A DNA stretch of 64,000 nt, taken from positions 106,555 through 170,554 of the forward strand of contig CAMDNQ010000007.1 in the NCBI GenBank assembly GCA_945903265.1. Reading direction: 5' to 3'. Below are positions 60,530-64,000 of the stretch, piece by piece; within the stretch, counting starts at the first letter, position 1, and every line of letters begins with the position of its first letter. Below the pieces are notes generated by a model. The model was not told the origin of the DNA. It worked only from the letters and a program-made list of their open reading frames with translations, and ran no database searches. The stretch is from Candidatus Sulfopaludibacter sp. SbA3. Its GTDB lineage: Bacteria; Acidobacteriota; Vicinamibacteria; Vicinamibacterales; UBA2999. The position numbers and the translations under genes are program-made.

Positions 60530-61719
60530 CAGATCACCGCCTCCTTCTGCCAACGCGCGATCGTCTCCGTGTCGAAACCAAGTTCCGTCAGGACCGCCCC
60601 GGTATGTTGACCGAGCGCGGGGACGTCGCCCATGACCGGGTCGACTCCTTCGATGGCGACCGGCGGAGGCAGCGCCCTCAGCGGACCTGCTTCTGAGCCG
60701 ATTTCCATCCATCGTCCGCGTTCGGTGAGCTGCGGATGCTCGAGAAACTGCGTCATCGAGTTCATTCGCGCATTCGCAATCTGCGCCGCTTCGAGTCGTG
60801 TCTCGACCTCCTGCAGCGTCAGCCGCCCGAACACCTGCTCGATGATGGCCTTGAGCTCGTCGCGATGGCGGACTCGCAGCTCGTTGCTGCGGAAACGCTC
60901 TTCTGTCGCGACCGCCGGCTGCTCGAGCACGTCTTCGCAGAAACGTTCCCATTCGCGAACGTTCTGAATGGACAGAAAGACGTGTCCATCAGATGCGGCA
61001 AATGGTCCGTACGGCGCGATCGAAATATGGTTCGGTCCGCTCCGCCGGATGTCCTTGCCCGTATAGGCGGCGTAATACGCCGGGAACCCCATCCACTCCG
61101 CGAGCGCGTCGAAGAGCGATACCTCGATGGTGGTGCCGGCGCCGGTACTGTGGCGCTGAATGAGCGCCGTCAGGACGCCGGTGTACGCGTACATGCCAGC
61201 GGCGATGTCCGCGATGGAGATGCCCACTCGCGATGGCGTCTCCTCGGTGCCGGTGATGGACACGACGCCAACTTCGCTCTGAATGAGCAGGTCATACGCC
61301 TTCTTCGACGCGTACGGTCCGGACGTGCCGTACCCCGAGACGTTGCAGACAATGAGACGCGGATTGACCGCGCGCAAGGCGTCTGCCGAAAGGCCCAGCC
61401 TGCCGGCCGCTCCGGGCGCCAGGTTCTGCACGAAGACGTCAGCCTGCGCCATCAGACGATGGAGGATGTCTTTTGCCGCGGAATGTTTCAGATCCAGCGT
61501 GACCGATTCCTTCGATCGGTTCAGCCACACGAAGTGCGCCGACAGTCCTTTGACGGCGGAATCGTAGCCGCGCGCGAAATCGCCTCCGTCGCGTCGCTCG
61601 ATCTTGATGACGCGCGCCCCGAGATCGGCAAGCTGACGTGTGGCAAAGGGCGCGGCGACCGCCTGCTCGAGCGTGACCACGGTGACGCCGTCGAGCGGCA
61701 GCTTTGACGTGGTGGCCAT
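60529..61719 (-). CDS. CaiB/BaiF family III CoA-transferase
   Basis: The protein has 396 residues. The family features V-T-L-E-Q-A-V-A-A-P-F, R-V-I-K-I-E-R-R-D-G-G-D and the region with the catalytic Asp (Y-D-L-L-I-Q-S-E-V-G) are present. It moves CoA between carboxylic acids through an aspartyl-CoA thioester intermediate. With CitE and MaoC partners, an acceptor such as itaconate, mesaconate or citramalate is the best guess. Its ATG overlaps the CitE-like stop by one base (TAATG). Confidence 0.93.
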   Translation of the reverse strand: MATTSKLPLDGVTVVTLEQAVAAPFATRQLADLGARVIKIERRDGGDFARGYDSAVKGLSAHFVWLNRSKESVTLDLKHSAAKDILHRLMAQADVFVQNLAPGAAGRLGLSADALRAVNPRLIVCNVSGYGTSGPYASKKAYDLLIQSEVGVVSITGTEETPSRVGISIADIAAGMYAYTGVLTALIQRHSTGAGTTIEVSLFDALAEWMGFPAYYAAYTGKDIRRSGPNHISIAPYGPFAASDGHVFLSIQNVREWERFCEDVLEQPAVATEERFRSNELRVRHRDELKAIIEQVFGRLTLQEVETRLEAAQIANARMNSMTQFLEHPQLTERGRWMEIGSEAGPLRALPPPVAIEGVDPVMGDVPALGQHTGAVLTELGFDTETIARWQKEAVI

Positions 61720-62579
61720 TACGAGGCGCCGTACCGTGCTGCCAGCGCAACGGTGCGGCGGGCACGATCGACGACCGGCAGTTCCACCATCTGGTCGCCC
61801 ATCCTCGTCACCCCTTCGCCGGCCGCCTGCGCGACCTCAAAGGCCTCGATGATGCGGCGGGCCCGGTCGATCTCCGCCTGGGATGGCGTGAAGACTTCAT
61901 TGATCAGCGGCACCTGTTTCGGATGAATCGCCATCTTGCCGCGGAACCCGACGGCCCGCGCCCGCTCGGAGTCCCGCCGCAGGAGCGCGAGATCGTCAAG
62001 ATTGGTGAACACGGCGTCGAGCGGTTCGGCGCCCACGGCCGCGGCCGCCAGCACGATCTGCCCGCGTGCCACGACAAGCTCTTCGCCCTCGATCGTGCGC
62101 GGAACCGCCAGCCTCGCCGTCAGATCCTCCGCGCCAAAGAGCAATGCGGCGACGTGCGCATCGGCGGACGCGATGTGGGCCGCGCGAAGGATGGCGGCCG
62201 GCGACTCGAGCAGCGGCAGAAGCGGAACCGGTCCGCCCGGTCGGCCGGCGAGGGCGCGGGACACCATCTCGAGGATGCCTGGCGTCTCGACCTTAGGGAG
62301 CAAAACCCCATCGAAACCCTGAACGTCCTGAAAAAAGGCCAAGTCCGTCTGGCCGTATTCGGTGTCTAAAGAGTTGAATCGCACCAGACGCAGGGCCGGC
62401 GAGGTATTCTCTGCGCGCAGGAATTCGGCGATGGCGGAACGGGCCCGCTCCTTCTGGGAGGGCTCGACGCTGTCTTCGAGATCGAAGGTCACGGCGTCGG
62501 CGCCGGCGTTCATCGCTTTCTCAAATCTGTCGGAGCGGGTACCAGGGACAAAGAGCAGCGACCGAATCGGACCTAGCAT
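61719..62579 (-). CDS. CitE/HpcH-HpaI family acyl-CoA lyase
   Basis: The protein has 286 residues. CitE-like features: R-S-L-L-F-V-P-G-T-R, F-D-L-E-D-S-V with the metal-binding Asp/Glu, L-L-P-K-V-E and L-L-E-S-P and F-G-A-E-D-L and I-H-P-K-Q. It would split a malyl- or citramalyl-type CoA into acetyl-CoA plus glyoxylate or pyruvate. It leads a four-gene operon with every junction overlapping by 1-4 bases. The ATG shares a base with the TTG of the divergent DUF5916 gene. Confidence 0.92.
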   Translation of the reverse strand: MLGPIRSLLFVPGTRSDRFEKAMNAGADAVTFDLEDSVEPSQKERARSAIAEFLRAENTSPALRLVRFNSLDTEYGQTDLAFFQDVQGFDGVLLPKVETPGILEMVSRALAGRPGGPVPLLPLLESPAAILRAAHIASADAHVAALLFGAEDLTARLAVPRTIEGEELVVARGQIVLAAAAVGAEPLDAVFTNLDDLALLRRDSERARAVGFRGKMAIHPKQVPLINEVFTPSQAEIDRARRIIEAFEVAQAAGEGVTRMGDQMVELPVVDRARRTVALAARYGAS

Positions 62580-64000
62580 TGAGGCTAGCTTACTGCGTCT
62601 CCTTCCTTCTCTTCCTGAGCCAGGTTACGGCAGCGCAGACTCCTTCTATCTACACACCAAACGAACCCGCGCAGGCCCTGAAGGAAGGCAAAGTTCTGCA
62701 CGCCTTGCGGCTGACGATGGCCCCGCCGGTGATCGACGGCGCCATCCAGGACGAAGCCTGGAACGCGGCGGCGTCGGCGGGCGGATACGTTCAGCGCGAT
62801 CCGGACAACGGCGCCGCCATGACGGAAGAGACCCGCATCCAGATCGTCTACGACGATCGGTATGTGTACATCGCGGTCATCTGTGAGGATTCGGCGCCCG
62901 GAGCGATTGCGATGGGATTGAGCCGTCGCGAGGACCTGGGCGCGACCGACTCGGTCAGCGTCGGCTTCGACCCGCGCCACGATCATCTGACCGCGTACGT
63001 GTTCCAGGCGAATGCGTCGGCCGTACAGGCGGACATGTCGCTGTCAGATGATGACCGCGCCGATCGTGAATACAACGCGGTGTGGGAAGTCCGCACCACG
63101 GTCACGGATATCGGGTGGTCCGCCGAGTTCCGAATACCGTTTTCACAAATGCGATTCAGCGCGACACCACAGCCGGGACAGGTCTGGGGCCTGCAGGCGC
63201 AGCGCACGATCCGGCGGAAAGGAGAGGAAGGCACATGGACGCCCAAGCCGCGCGGTCAGCGTGGCGAGGTGTCGCTCTATGGTCATCTGGTCTTCGACAC
63301 GCCGCTCGCCCCGTCGCGACGCATCGAGCTCACGCCCTATACGCTGCTGCGCGGCGAGCGCGACAGCACGAGCAGCCCGGGGACGTCCGATATCGGCGGC
63401 GCGATCGGTGCCGACCTTCGCGTCGGTCTTGGTTCGTCGGCAACGCTGGCCGCGACCGTCAACCCCGATTTCGGCCAGGTCGAGCAAGACCCGTCGGTGC
63501 TGAACCTGAGCGTCTTCGAGACGTTCTATCCCGAGAAGCGCGCGTTCTTCCTCGAGGACAGCCGGTCGTTCGTCCCGCCGTACTTCATCATGCAGCTCTT
63601 TCACTCACGGCGAATAGGCCGCACGCCGACCTTTTTCGATATCCCGGACGGCGACAGTGTGGTGGCCTCGCGCGACGAAACGACGATCATCGGGGCCGGC
63701 AAGGTGACCGGGAAGCGCGGCCGCTGGTCGTACGGCGCGTTGACGGCGGCCACCGCGCGCGAGTATTCGACGGTGGAGCGCGACGACGGGTCGAGGTACG
63801 AGCACCTGACGGAGCCGCTGACGTCATACAACGTGATGCGGCTGCAGCGGGACATCCTGGGAGGCACGTCGAACATCGGCGCGCTTGTGACCGGCGTATC
63901 GCGCGAGAAGGGTGACGGCGCCTATGTTGCGGGGCTCGATTACAACCTCCGTTGGGACCAGAACCGTGCGGTCCTGAACGGCCACTGGGCCGCCACCCGC
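62579..64000 (+). CDS. DUF5916 outer-membrane protein, 3' end beyond the window
   Basis: The visible 474 codons stay open to the window end. A TTG start gives a signal peptide (M-R-L-A-Y-C-V-S-F-L-L-F-L-S-Q-V-T-A-A-Q). A CBM9-like domain follows (V-I-D-G-A-I-Q-D-E-A-W, then Y-V-Y-I-A-V-I-C-E-D), then the DUF5916 region with V-N-P-D-F-G-Q-V-E-Q-D-P-S and F-Y-P-E-K-R-A-F-F-L, closely like F-F-P-E-K-R-D-F-F-L in the copy at 16225. No ribosome site is obvious. The start shares one base with the divergent CitE-like gene. Confidence 0.85.
   Translation, partial: MRLAYCVSFLLFLSQVTAAQTPSIYTPNEPAQALKEGKVLHALRLTMAPPVIDGAIQDEAWNAAASAGGYVQRDPDNGAAMTEETRIQIVYDDRYVYIAVICEDSAPGAIAMGLSRREDLGATDSVSVGFDPRHDHLTAYVFQANASAVQADMSLSDDDRADREYNAVWEVRTTVTDIGWSAEFRIPFSQMRFSATPQPGQVWGLQAQRTIRRKGEEGTWTPKPRGQRGEVSLYGHLVFDTPLAPSRRIELTPYTLLRGERDSTSSPGTSDIGGAIGADLRVGLGSSATLAATVNPDFGQVEQDPSVLNLSVFETFYPEKRAFFLEDSRSFVPPYFIMQLFHSRRIGRTPTFFDIPDGDSVVASRDETTIIGAGKVTGKRGRWSYGALTAATAREYSTVERDDGSRYEHLTEPLTSYNVMRLQRDILGGTSNIGALVTGVSREKGDGAYVAGLDYNLRWDQNRAVLNGHWAATR
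62587..62592 (-). promoter_or_regulatory. -10-like box TAAGCT 7 bases before the CitE-led operon
   Basis: On the minus strand TAAGCT ends 7 bases before the ATG at 62579, inside the signal-peptide coding region of the divergent gene. No ribosome site is present. This suggests a leaderless operon mRNA. Confidence 0.4.

Overview
The window is GC-rich, double-strand-coded DNA that looks like an Acidobacteriota chromosome, most likely the Vicinamibacteria branch. The basis is gene content: three large Oar-like TonB-dependent receptors with N-terminal carboxypeptidase-regulatory folds, two DUF5916 proteins, clusters of small secreted DUF6152 and 'PDFSGIW/PDIRGTW' proteins, a short ECF sigma factor paired with a membrane Ser/Thr kinase, and a cytochrome b fused to c-type heme sites. 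Taxonomy is inference; no rRNA is present. Genes are dense, many overlap by 1-4 bases, and no gene-free stretch exceeds about 300 bases.

Layout. 1-7.5 kb: a cut-off membrane protein, a coiled-coil membrane protein, an M61 protease, a LigT-like protein, ferrochelatase, a PdxA-family dehydrogenase, MmgE/PrpD and an Sfp-type phosphopantetheinyl transferase. 7.6-10.3 kb: a broken nonribosomal peptide locus in which a 5'-truncated SyrD/PvdE-type exporter and a 5'-truncated final NRPS module meet head to head. 10.3-16.2 kb: small membrane proteins, an SLC13-like permease, a metallo-beta-lactamase-fold enzyme, a bactofilin-like protein, an ECF sigma/anti-sigma pair and tRNA-Ser. 16.2-24.7 kb: DUF5916, gltX, a KGG protein, tRNA-Gln, a frameshifted DUF3817 gene, an S1-domain protein and others. 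24.7-31.9 kb: a minus-strand stress-type operon (DUF378, fasciclin, SDR-DUF2867-SRPBCC joined in frame to a TonB receptor, a Cys/Trp-rich protein, TudS/YbgA) opposite an XRE-cupin regulator. 32.6-35.2 kb: Rieske plus cytochrome b/c fusion. 35.2-44.6 kb: two TonB receptors with secreted satellites and an SMP-30 protein. 44.7-54 kb: sigma/kinase, CDP-alcohol transferase, NHL protein, double HbpS, MoaD-like plus BNR protein, MFS and an exported LON-domain protein. 54-55.6 kb: a second secreted-protein pair.

55.6-62.6 kb is the most unusual part. A 730-residue protein combines a periplasmic Cache sensor with what looks like a complete pentameric ligand-gated ion channel. The next gene overlaps it by one base and encodes a UrtA-like periplasmic binding protein with no transporter partners. 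Convergent to it lies a tightly overlapped four-gene operon (CitE-like lyase, family III CoA-transferase, MaoC hydratase, nitrilase) resembling C5-dicarboxylate (itaconate, mesaconate or citramalate) CoA pathways. The window ends in a second DUF5916 gene.

Recurring sequence signals: hairpins with a TGAA loop and a YCTRC-like tail after genes; an ATCCCTG heptamer repeat at two sites; -10-like boxes placed 6-8 bases before start codons, suggesting leaderless mRNAs; and two divergent gene pairs whose ATG and TTG starts share one base.
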